This document shows positions 23,756 to 34,330 of a stretch of 64,000 bases of DNA, in pieces (the stretch's first letter is position 1; every line of letters begins with the position of its first letter). Both the position numbers and the translations under genes were made by a program. This stretch comes from Platycnemis pennipes (lineage: Eukaryota > Arthropoda > Insecta > Odonata > Platycnemididae). The notes below the pieces were generated by a model. That model saw nothing but the letters and a program-made list of their open reading frames with translations. It ran no database searches and was not told the origin of the DNA. The stretch lies in contig OW121854.1 in assembly GCA_933228895.1 (NCBI GenBank), positions 50,634,609-50,698,608 on the forward strand, written 5' to 3'.

Positions 23756-23955
23756 ATATTAAAGGAAAGATAATGCAATTTTCCACAAGTAAACAATTTT
23801 TATTCCGACTAGTTTCGGTGTACTACACCATTTTCAAGTGAAAAATGAAAACGGTGTACTAAACCATTTTCACTTGAAAATGGTGAAGTACACCGAAACT
23901 AGTCGGAATAAAAATTGTTTACTTGTGGAAAATTGCATTATCTTTCCTTTAATAT
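23756..23955. mobile_element. foldback element, 89-bp arms, near-perfect inverted repeat
   Basis: Bases 23756-23844 and 23867-23955 are inverted copies with a single mismatch, separated by a 22-base loop. The centre also repeats the inner arm word: GGTGTACTACACCATTTTCAAGTG on the left and GGTGTACTAAACCATTTTCACTTG across the loop, given here to show the relation. The transcript would fold into one long hairpin. There is no open frame and no obvious target duplication. On the minus strand of the left arm, and the plus strand of the right arm, a short stem (GGTG-AAGTA-CACC) is followed by GAAAC and then AATAAA. That resembles the 3' half of hammerhead-type motifs carried by Penelope-like and other retroelements, but the CTGATGA box is degraded to TTGAAAA. 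The high arm identity means it is young or is kept alike by gene conversion. Confidence 0.75.
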
Positions 23956-26900
23956 GGAACGTTTCCGCCACATCTCGCCTGAATCGGTATTGTTTACCAG
24001 TATATATATTTTGCTGCCGGTGATGTGTGGGTACTTAAAGTCTTCTTATCACTGGGTAATGTGTGAACTGTTTAATAAGTTGATAAGCGCGAGGATCCAT
24101 TTTTGTTTAGCTGCTGTCAGGTGGCTTAATGAACGTCTTCGGGTACGACTGTGCGAAAAGCGTCAAAACGTTGTGATGGTGAATTATAATTGAGAATTAA
24201 GTTTATGACAAAGGATTAAAAGTGAATCTTTATCTCAGCCTTACTTGTACATTTTCATATTTTTCTCAGAAAAATGTAATTAGAAAAAATAATACTTGAT
24301 CGCTTAAGCCTGAAACTAAATCCTTTTATTTACTGTTACAAGTCATTACCTTATTCGTGAAAGTTTTCAGCTGAAATGCGTTATCGACGCTGAACATTCT
24401 TATTTTCGAAAATATTTGTCCAGTGGCGTCACCTGCATCCGAAACCAAGTCCTTCAAGTGTAATTCCCAGTTTTCCTCGGTGTTGTCTCTTTTTCTGAGA
24501 ACTTTTTACCGTTGGAGTTCTAAAAAACGAAAGTGGACGAGCCGTGTTCATTTTCTCGTGGTGAAAATTCACAACTCATATTCCCTAGCCCGCTGGGTCT
24601 CCCTCTTTCCCATTTCGGCGTGTACAGGCGACATTGCTGTGACGGAGGAGACTTGTATCCCCAAAATACCCAGTCCTATGTAATTTACGTGGAAAATTTT
24701 CTACATTGTCAACATCAGAGCTTTGCGTGCACTCCATATGGAAATAACTCAATCTTGCCGGCGTTAGGCGTTGCCCGCGTTCTAAGCGATATTTATTTCC
24801 TTGTAGTACCTCTAACGTATTACTGTTATTATTGCTGGTCTTTCAGGTCTCGGTATGTTATGAAGTTCCGGAAATTCTTTTAGATATTCCCCCTTCTGCG
24901 ATCACCTACATCTTAGCTTCGCTGGTACAAGCATTTTCAACGTCTACCGAACAGTTACTCGCTCTGATTTATATATTTCATTTTCTTAGTATTCATTTGC
25001 TTAGTTCATTTATATTTTAATCTAGCATTTATTCTATTACATGATGTGACTTATAATCGAGTTTTGCCAGTTGTGGTTTTGCTTTAATTTTGCTCATTGA
25101 ATAATGTACCGTATGGCATTATTTTTTAAACGATTGTTGCTAGTGTATATACATGGATGCAGATTTGGCTATCATGTATTGATGATGGCGAAGACACTCA
25201 TTTTGGTCTATTTCAGTGTATACATTCATTAAGGCAGTATATCGTCAGTATACTTTTAGCGAATTCAGAATTATTGAGCTAAAATATAATCTAACCTAGA
25301 ATGTGTGATATTTATATGCAGTAGTGACTTAATCCACCAGTTTTGTCGTATCACTTAGTGAATTGTGTAAGCAAAGCTATATTATTTGAATGTTCTCCGA
25401 TTTAGTTTATTTTACATCTAGATTCTCTTCTGTTATATAGGTAGAATTTATCTGTTGGGATACTCAAATTTTGCGTAACAAATGTACGTTTTTTTAAATT
25501 CCGTTCTTGTGTTCTTAATTCAAGAGTTGAGATAAAAATTCGCCAAGGTTCTCGCTCGGGTTTAAGATAATCAATACTTCTTGTGGGAATGGTCCTTTGT
25601 ACAATTCTAAAAAATGCGATTAATCAACTAAATTATCTTCGAAGAGTCTTATCTTTTTATTCTCAAGGTAATCTAAAATAGGTGCTCGGACACGAATATT
25701 GAATATGCACGGATGGCTCCTGGTGAAATAAATCACCCAAGTGTTTCTCTTCGATATCTTTTGTCATATCAGATTCTCTATCGCCAAATTACGTCTGAGG
25801 TAATTTCCGATTCACCATTGATTCGATCTACTTCGCGTTCTTCTATTCTGTTTACTGCTTTTCTTTTTGTTACATATCTATAGCATCGTTATCTCCATGT
25901 TGTTTTTCCCCCTATCGCTTTAAATGAATCTCCCAACTTCCTTGAGTGATCGATTCTCATTAAACTTCTCTAATTCTTTATATCTTCTAAGTGGTAAATT
26001 TCCGGTCGAGTTGGTTCCTTTGATTGCATTTCGTTGTCCCAACTGTCGTCAGGGAACAACTTTACGGAAAAGGTTTTGTTTTTTCTCACCTAGCGAACGG
26101 CAATCCAAACTTGGGCTTGCGGAAGGAAAATTTTTGCGATCAGGTTTTCGTCTCTGAGTACCTGATAACTTTTAGGAGTCCCCTGTTGGATCTGATTCGT
26201 CGTGTGTAAGCATCGCCAACTCTTAATGCCTTACGATATGGAGGACAGGGGGCTCTTTTCACGTCTATAGTGGGCTCCCGAGGTTCGTCCTTCTTCCTCT
26301 AGCAGCTTATCCCTGCCTCAAATTCTCCTCATCCTTGGTTTCTCGAGGGATGACGTAAACGCTCAGGGTTGAGGTCAAAGGTTCTGGATACACACGCCTC
26401 TGACCCAGTTGAAGCGCATGCACGAGGTTTCAAATAAGCTCTTTCGAAATACCCTTAAGCCTCTGAATCCTGTGTGATGTGCCGTTGTAATTTTTGCACC
26501 TTTTTCTGTCTTTTTTTTTGGGCTTTTCTTGCAGCTCTTTGTGATGTACTCTCTTAGTGCTTTGCCGATTAAATCTCTTTCTTTCCTTCTCCGACTTAAT
26601 CCCAGCTCTCAAACGTAGGAATGCAAGCATACTTTCAGTCGTTGACGATGCTGACTTTCACAAGTTGAGTGTGCGGGCACGTTTAAGGGTGACTTTCTTA
26701 CTCCTACGAAATCTATGGTTTCTGACTAACTACACCGTCCGTTGTGGTGGCTTCATTGCTCGTATTTGTGTGTTACTTTTTAGGGTATGCTGTTTACTTT
26801 CAGCTAAGTTCGTGAGAATTTATAGTAGACGCTCTTTATGCCCTGCAGTATTTTGGGACTTTCCGTCTCGCAAATACTCATTTGATCCTCTAGAATTTGG

Positions 26901-29439
26901 CTTTCAGTCTGGTGATTGATCGATTTTGCATGCCCGACACTTCGTTTTGCTCGGAAAAAATATTTTCCTAAATTTTTCCAAAGTGACCACAAATAACCAA
27001 GTGTTTTATTTAGTACCTACGTTATTCATGCAGTGAACTGTTTGCTTCTCTGATAAAACTGCGATGATGCTGTTTATCCGTTGAGTGGAGCGCTTGCCGA
27101 CACCTGAGACCTTGTATTCACATCTTGCTACATGCTACCCTCAGATGTGTCCATCTTTTCCATTTTTCTCTTTTTGCGGTGTGATGTGACTTCACTTCGA
27201 GCGAAGGACCTAATTTGTGTGGTTCTGCTATAGATAAAATCTAGGTATCGAATAAGTCGGCTTCTCCTCATAGTCAAATCTTCTCATCTTGCAAAACCAC
27301 GTCTGTCATATTCAAATCAGTTTCATATTATCACCGTAGAGGCATGTTCTCTATAATCATGTATGAATTAACCGTCTGAACGTTTTTTTCTCTCATATCT
27401 CTTTATACGTTGTTCCTTTAACATACCTATCTATTCCCGTGGTTAATTTTATGCCTTACCTGGTCGAATGTCTCTCCATTTTTTTGGCTCTCAATTGGTT
27501 AGTCAGATAGTCAGAAATATCTATCTGAATATCCCCACTTAATAATACCATGGGACTGAAGGGAAGGAATCGCCAAGCTATTGTCTTAGTCTTAGTTTAC
27601 TTAAGCTACCTTTTAAGTTCTTTCTTTCCAGCATCTCACGAACCATACAGAAAAACCAGGTCTAGCAGTATTATATTATTATACAATAATATATATTATA
27701 TATTATAATTAGTATTGATTAGTACCTTTCGATTTACTCGTAAGCGTCTGTTATAGCTATTTTTGTAGCGCTAGATTGATATTATGGTATGTAAGCTAAT
27801 GTTTTTTTGGCATTCAAATTCAAGTCTGAGAATTCGATAAATTTGTTTGTTTACTCGTTCATTTGAACTGCGCGAGTTGACGAGTTTCAACTAGCGAAAT
27901 ACTATTCAGGAATTAAATTCCGAAATGCTGTCTCTTACAGACGGCTAAGTTAACAATAAGTGGTTAATTATAATATAAAGGGAGAACAATACAAGCTACT
28001 CTGCGCTTGAACGCGCTTAATTTACTGAAATCATTGCCATTCGGAATGTGGATAAAAATCTTTTCGAATGTTCTTCGATTTACCGAAAATATTTTTATTC
28101 GCATCAAGTAATCTACTGCTTTATTAGCTGTGGCTATCTGTGAATCATTTCAATTTTTCGTTTACAATTGTGCTCTATAATGCTTAGTAATTATTGAACT
28201 GCAATATGCGTGCGTGAGCATCTGTTCGACTAACCTATAAAATGACGAGAGAAATTCTCGTGAACGATCTTTTTTTTTTCCTCGTCTTGCACTCTCCCTT
28301 GGTTGCCTGTTCTCCCGAAGTTCGTGCTTTCATGGAGTGCCGCTCTGGTTTCGTAACAATGGTGATTGAATTGTCTTGATTTTTTATTCTATCTTGGGAC
28401 TAGGCACAAAGAGATAGAATTTCCGATTCTCTTTGTGGTGTATGTCGCACCTCTCTCATAAAAGTTGTACCAAATTCAGTCTCTTGTATTTCATTTATTT
28501 TGAAGAAATCTCGTTAACGCCTCTCTATCTATCGCGGCGCCATTCACATACAATTGTTAGCCGTACGCATTCCCAGTAGCTGAGGTCTGTAGTAAGAAGA
28601 AGCCAGTATTTGTAAATGATTCACCTATCATTAAAGAACAATTCAGGGCATAGCTCTGCGCAATATCCTCCTTGAATTATTCTCCAGTTTGCACGTGTCT
28701 GTTGAAATTCAAATAAGTGCCACTTAGCAACTCTAGTGTCATTCCCAAATTCATTTATTTTGTATTGACCCGTCTTTTTTTATGTCTTCCTTTGAAGTTT
28801 AATGGACTTCCATTAAATTTTGTCTTTTCAGTACGTTGTAAAGACTTGATCCTTATAGTCATTTTGGTCTCTCAGCCTTGGTCGCGAAGATGGAAGTGTG
28901 TTATATGTACATAAGTTTCCCTTTGGTGGGAATGAGACTTTTGAGTGAGTAGTTCAAATATTTTTTTGTGCGTTACCTCTTGAGTCACGATGGAATGCTC
29001 GCTGATGCACTCGTCAACAGTTTTAAGTGATTCTTTGAAGGAAATGTGAAATGCTTTCGGAGAGACCCGTTCATTTTACGGGCGTCTTTATAGCGAGTCA
29101 TCTATTTTGACCAGAAGTCGATCGTGGTCGTCGAAAGTAGAGAGCCTACGCACAGATTAATGCTGTGTGTGCGCTTTCGAGTATCCATCTATCTGAATCG
29201 CACTCATTCCAGCATTAGCGAAATTACTTGTCAGTGTCTGAGTTAAAGTTTTTGCGGTTCACTTCCCTAAAGCCGTTCTTCCGGAGGCGGATGATTTAAA
29301 ATCCCGCGCCGTAATTAACGTGTTACAGTTCAAAGCTTCCTGGCTCTGGGTTGTTTTCGTCTCGTCGTTGATTTGTTGTCCCCGCTAAACTGTTTCGACT
29401 TTCCTCACTTGGAGGAATGTTTTTGCATCATCCGCTCCC
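23956..29439. other. noncoding stretch, no gene recognised
   Basis: AT-rich DNA. Open frames are 120 codons or fewer and none matches a known family. An AT-rich palindromic run lies near 27,671-27,712. I see no RNA gene or transposon here. Confidence 0.6.
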
Positions 29440-29699
29440 AACTTCTCTGAGTGTGTCCCCTGGGTAGGTTCGAGCGTTCCCCAGCTTACACCTCCCCACC
29501 GCTCCTGTCGGGAAGCAATCCTACGTATCAAAACCCTCTTTCTCCTCGCAGCTACTTGTAATTCTTGCTTCCTCCTCCCACTCGTACCTCTCGTTCCTCT
29601 CCCTCTCCCAGCCAACCACCCTCGCTTTCCGTCGTCTCCCCTCTCCACTTCTTCGCTTTCGAGCCGCTTCGCCGTTCCGTCCCCCGCCGAGGTTCGACA

Positions 29700-29830
29700 A
29701 GTAGGGCGGGGGAGGCGTAAGTGGGCGGGACGGGAGTGTGAGGGTAGTGACGTCACGACCCCGCGGAAGATCCCCCGGTGGGCGGAATGTCCTCAAGCAC
29801 CATTGGTTAGGGGGTATGGAGCCGACGACG
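29700..29830. promoter_or_regulatory. promoter-like cluster: GC boxes, CRE, CCAAT box
   Basis: Within 130 bases there are three GGGCGG boxes (near 29704, 29722 and 29778), the full palindromic CRE TGACGTCA at 29748-29755, and CCATTGG, an inverted CCAAT box, near 29802. The surrounding DNA is CpG-rich. This combination is common in CpG-type promoters. No TATA box or first coding exon can be identified, and the direction of transcription is not determined. It could be an internal promoter or enhancer of a host gene, or chance motifs in GC-rich DNA. Confidence 0.35.
29703..29733 (+). other. possible G-quadruplex tract
   Basis: Four runs of three or more G on the plus strand (GGGC, GGGGG, then GGGC and GGGACGGG after a 10-base spacer) lie just upstream of the CRE. 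The longest loop is about 10 bases, so stability is doubtful. Confidence 0.35.
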
Positions 29831-30000
29831 GCGAATAACTTTTGTCATCTCTTTTCGAGGGCCGACGCTCCCTCGGATATTGTATTGCGTTGGGGTCGCG
29901 AGGGGAGGAGAGGTGGAGGGAGAGATGGTAGGGGAGGAGACGACCTTCTTCCCTTGGGAGATGGGATATTCGTAGTCATCTCGATTTGCTGCTGGGAATG

Positions 30001-30670
30001 AGGGAATCGGGCGGATTTCAAGTCCGAGTGTGCATTTATTGGAGAGGGGATCCATGGGTGTGGCTTGTAATGCCGTCGTTTTCGGGAAATGTGAATATTC
30101 TCCGTGTTAGGTGCACCCAAGTGGTTGTCACTCGGATCTGAATACGTCTGCATATTTCCGGACTGGTGTTTCGGATTGTCGATTTTTGTTTTTCACATCG
30201 CTGACGAGGAAATATTTTTGATATTGCCTGAACCCTGTCTTGTATTTTTGAAGCACTGAAGTTCCGCTATTAAATTGCACTTTGAAACTTCAATTTCAAT
30301 TTTTGCGAAAGAATTGAACAAAAACTCCTCGTTTCCTTTCTTTAGACGCAACGGTGCCTTTTCTTCGGGCATTTTCTTTTCGGGGAAAAAAAACTGTATT
30401 TGGTAGTGACAGTGTGCAAAACATTGTTTCCAGCGAATAATTTATTTGCACTACTAAATAATATTATTTATATAATAATATTATACGTTATCGTCACATA
30501 AATCCTCCCTGCGACGCAAATGATTCAATCTGTTTTACGAAATTTTAAAGGAGTGTAATGTTATTGCCGCAATAATTCATTAATGAATATCCAGAATATT
30601 TCTTTCACCCCTTTTCATTTTTCCATCTTTGTCGAAGATCGTCTTTATATGACGCGTTATAAACTAATTG
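30001..30670. other. noncoding stretch
   Basis: No gene recognised. It contains an AT-rich self-complementary run near 30,457-30,486 (AAATAATATTATTT). Confidence 0.55.
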
Positions 30671-30720
30671 GTTATTTTTATTCCGCAAGTGTTTCGACCA
30701 GCTCACCGCGACGGGTGACG
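30671..30720 (-). repeat. short dispersed motif related to the 23.8-kb foldback
   Basis: On the minus strand the sequence reads GGTCGAAACACTTGCGGAATAAAAAT. The foldback at 23.8 kb has CCGAAACTAGTCGGAATAAAAAT. The shared elements, in the same order and spacing, are CGAAAC, a 5-base spacer, CGGAATAAAAAT. Upstream, a GTCACCCGTCGCGGTGAGCTGG segment could form an imperfect stem before GAAAC. It is probably one short piece of a dispersed repeat family. Confidence 0.4.
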
Positions 30721-33700
30721 TTTGAAGCCTGCATTATGTTGTTACCCGGAAATATTTAGAAAAAATCCTAATGGAGGTGATTATTTGGTTGGTGCGGAGG
30801 TAGCTGACGGTCAACATTGGTACCGTTAGGACTTTGGTGATGTTAAACATTTTATGATTTGGATGGACAGGGACTTAATACTTCCAATGCTCCCAGGGCA
30901 TTCCGCTGAGCCGAGCGTCGCGTTTCATTTTTGCTCACGACCATGCCAGATTTCACAATTTCCTCAGATGCGTCGGACTCGAAATGCCAATCACTCGCTC
31001 ACAGTCGGAGGGAGGAGATATAATCGGGAGATGTGCAGCGCTATTGTGGTTTTTCATAGGCGACCCTGAGAACGGAATCCGTCACGGCGCGCCCTCTTGG
31101 GATGTTTTGACTTAAGAGGCCGAATGAGCCGCGTTGCTTCCATTAGTCTTCACTTACGACATCCGCTTGAAGAGGCGCTTATAACTCTCCCGCCTTGTTG
31201 GCGGCAAAGGAGGGTTTAATACCGCCCTTTCGCTTTGCTCTCTCAAAGCACTCGCGTGTCGACTGCGGCGCCGCTCCGTGTCGCATTGTGTACGTCTCAG
31301 TGGGATCCGAACTCGGGCTTTCGTGCGTTCTCTTTTATTATGTTACGCCGTGGCGTCCGTTGTGTTTGGGGAGAGCGGGAGGGCAGCCGTCGCTCGGGGT
31401 GGGAGAGGATGGAGTGGCTGTAGAGAAATAACTCTGTCGGGGATTGACCGTAGAAGGAAGAGTGTGGGGAGGTGAAGGGGGTCGGGAGTGGCTGGGAATG
31501 GATGACTCTGGCTTTGTTTGAAAATGCCGTCGACTCGGCCGGAGTTGACACAGATGCTCCCGGTTTCCCTTTGCCGATTCGTTCTTAGCGCGCCGGATGT
31601 ATGTACACAAACAACAACAGCGGATTCTCCCACCCTCGGCGTGGTGTTCTTTCCCAAGCGATCGAGCTTACGCGTTTTCCTCTCTCAAAAGAATTTGTCT
31701 CACTTACCGCCGATGATTCATCTCATGTTTAAATATTCGTTGAGATCCAGACAGAAATGAAGCGCTATTCGCTGGTATCCCATCTACCCGACTGTGCCAA
31801 GCATGGTTTAATGCCTAATTTTTTTTCTCGCGTCGTGCGTTTCCATCGTTGAAATTTTGACTCGTTTAGCATCATAAACTGATGTTTAACGCCCGATAAC
31901 CTTATGAGTCCTGTCGGTTTTACCATCGTAATATGATGTCTCATAATTAACCTTGTTGGAAATATCCTAATCCGCCATTTTCTGAGTGAAATGCAGTGTG
32001 TGCTCTGGCTAGGGATAATAGGAAGTGTTATAATAAAATGTACCTATGCCACTACGTAACCGATTTTTTGTTTTTGGCTACCGTTAAAGCAGCTGTTGTA
32101 CGAGCCTAGATCGTGGATTTGTCTCCATGTTGGCAATTTTTTATTTACATTTCCTTTGGTTGATTTTATTGGTGGTAAAAAAAAAGTTTCTGCTTCCAAG
32201 AAGTTTACAGGCCTCTAGAGATATATAATATATTAGCTCTGGTGCGGGAAAATGTTTACGTTTGTCAGACACGATTTTTTCAATTGACTGCTTCGACCAC
32301 GGTGATTGTCATGTAAGTCGATATCTCTCCTAAAAGCCTGTTCATGGGATTTTGCGGAGTATTATTCGAAATCGTTTGTCGTGGTTTTCTTTATTTACGG
32401 ACCACTACTCCCCTCGCTGGATAGCTCATGAGGGTTATTTTCTTTGACGTGTAGCTTTTACCCGTAGAGGCGCTCTCTCCGACTCGTCTGACGCTGGTGA
32501 CGGGCTCCTTTCTCCCTCGCGACCTGCCGTCCCGGTGTCCTCTGTCAGTGCCTCTTTGACGATAAGGCATGCGACCCACACATTCTATTTTACGCGGTTT
32601 GAATGAATTTATGCACGGGAGCATGTGTATCGCGTAATAATAATCTGCACGGTGGCATTGGCAGTCCCCCCTCTGTCTGTATCGTTTTACGGCCCTGAGT
32701 TATTCCAAATTTCTGATGGTGTCGCTGTCGTTTTAAAGAAAATAGATGCGTGTGCAGTTTGTATTTTATGAGTGGCTTTTTTACGATATTACTGAAGTAG
32801 TACAGTTCTGTGTTTCCTGGTATTTTCCCATGTTTTTCGTGAACCATAAATGAACGTGTGACTGGTTATCTTCTCGCGCTATATATTCTTCTTGCTCTAT
32901 TTTGGGTTAAATTTGTTTGTCTTATTCTTCGTTTGTGCTCAAACTTACGTTTTAGTACGTACGAAGTAACCAGTTGTGCTTGAGGACATTCCGCTTAAAA
33001 GTAAATTTGGTGAAGTTGCCCGATAAAAGCGTTTTTCTGTGTTTCATTTGTTATGATTAACAATGTGCATCTCTGTTCAATTCATTTATTTATCTATCAG
33101 AAGGCTTGCATTAAATTGTAAATAGTTTTGGTTTAAATATTTCATCAATTGTTTAAAATACCTTTTATTGATTACGTAACAGTAATGCCTGTCAAAATTA
33201 TGCTTTTATAAGGGTATCTCTTGCGCATGAACTTTAGCAGCTATGATAAATATCTTCCTGTCGAAATTGAAATTTTCGTTTGCGGAGGGCTGTTATTGAT
33301 GACTTTAGCCGTCTTTGTTCAAAAAAGATTGCTTTATCGTATCGGTCTGTAGATTATAGATATCAGAATTCTTGGAACTAACGAAAAAAATTATTTGTCT
33401 ACGATGCGATTTTCACGTCACATTTTAGTGCTATTTCGTTGGGCGCGCGTATGTACATACCCTCTCCCCTCAGTATTTAATTGCCTTTTGGAGGCTCAGT
33501 TCTCAGAGCAGGTATTTTAATTCCTCCCTCTATTTGCTCTCTTTTGCCAAGTGTTTTCATAAAAATCCCTGGTGTATTCCTATGACAGGCAGATAGTAAA
33601 GGTAGTATTCCTAGTGAGATGTTATGTACGTAGATTGAGTAGGCTACATTATTATTACTTACATTCTGTTTATAAAATTCCTTACTCGGTTCACTGCGAA

Positions 33701-34229
33701 CCGCGATCGTTAATAGTTTCCCGTAGCCAATGATAATATCTGTTGGTTTTATTTGGATTCGTGCTGTTTTGCATTATTTCCGTTGCTTTATTTATTTTTA
33801 AATTTTCTGGGCCACCCTCGTCTTTCAAGGGTTGGGGTGAATATCCCGTGTACTTGTTGGCATCATGGATTTCCTCACGGTGCCCGAGCTTTATTATATT
33901 CAGTACCTCATTTCTCCGTTCCAGATCGCTTCCCACCGGCCTCGTCCTTGTCCAACATTCGCATCTCGCCGTTAGGAGTCGTGGAGATCGGACCCTGTTA
34001 CAAATATCAGACCGTAGCTCAAAAGATGAAAAGGAAATACTCCCTTTATTGCAACAGCGGAGGAAAAATCGGACTCGCCTTTCTTCCGCTCCCCATTCTT
34101 TTGTCTCCTGGCTTACCCTTTCATTCTGGCCCCTTTCTTTTCTGTTCGTTCCTTTGTTCTCTCTTTTAATGCTGTGATGGTTGCAAGAGCTTGCCCGGGC
34201 ATAATGTGGTGAGCCGCTCGGTGTGATAT
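30721..34229. other. noncoding stretch with a CpG-rich island at 31.1-31.7 kb
   Basis: No recognised gene. From about 31,070 to 31,660 the DNA is CpG-rich with many short overlapping frames in several phases. A fragment at 31557-31590 shares CCCGGTTTCCCTTTGCCGATT with the direct repeats at 11.9 and 12.8 kb. Two long overlapping plus frames at 33743-34177 are Ser/Leu/Phe/Pro-rich and come from pyrimidine-rich DNA. Confidence 0.55.
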
Positions 34230-34330
34230 CGTGATCCTTGGAAATTTAAATATCAATTGAAGTGGCTTTATTCGTCCGGAATTATTATCAAGGAGTGCTC
34301 GACTTGGTTTCGGTGAATAAATTGTGCTAT
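34230..34330 (-). repeat. short dispersed repeat fragment with the CACCGAAAC-GTCG word
   Basis: On the minus strand CACCGAAACCAAGTCG (34315-34300) closely matches CACCGAAACTAGTCG of the 23.8-kb foldback. It is followed by CTTGATAATAATTCCGGACG and AATAAAGCC. I infer that it belongs to the same broad class of dispersed sequence, but the similarity outside the core word is weak. Confidence 0.35.

Larger units (their letters stand above)
29440..30000. other. CpG-rich, GC-rich island
   Basis: The region switches from C-rich (29,440-29,690) to G-rich (29,700-29,960) on the plus strand and is rich in CpG. Several overlapping frames are open on both strands. None resembles a protein family, and the longest are Arg/Gly/Pro-rich low-complexity translations. 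It contains the promoter-like cluster described separately. Confidence 0.5.

Noticed and set aside
33743..34177. Two overlapping long plus-strand frames
   Set aside because: Both phases are open and both translations are hydrophobic/Ser-rich from pyrimidine-rich DNA, which argues against real coding.
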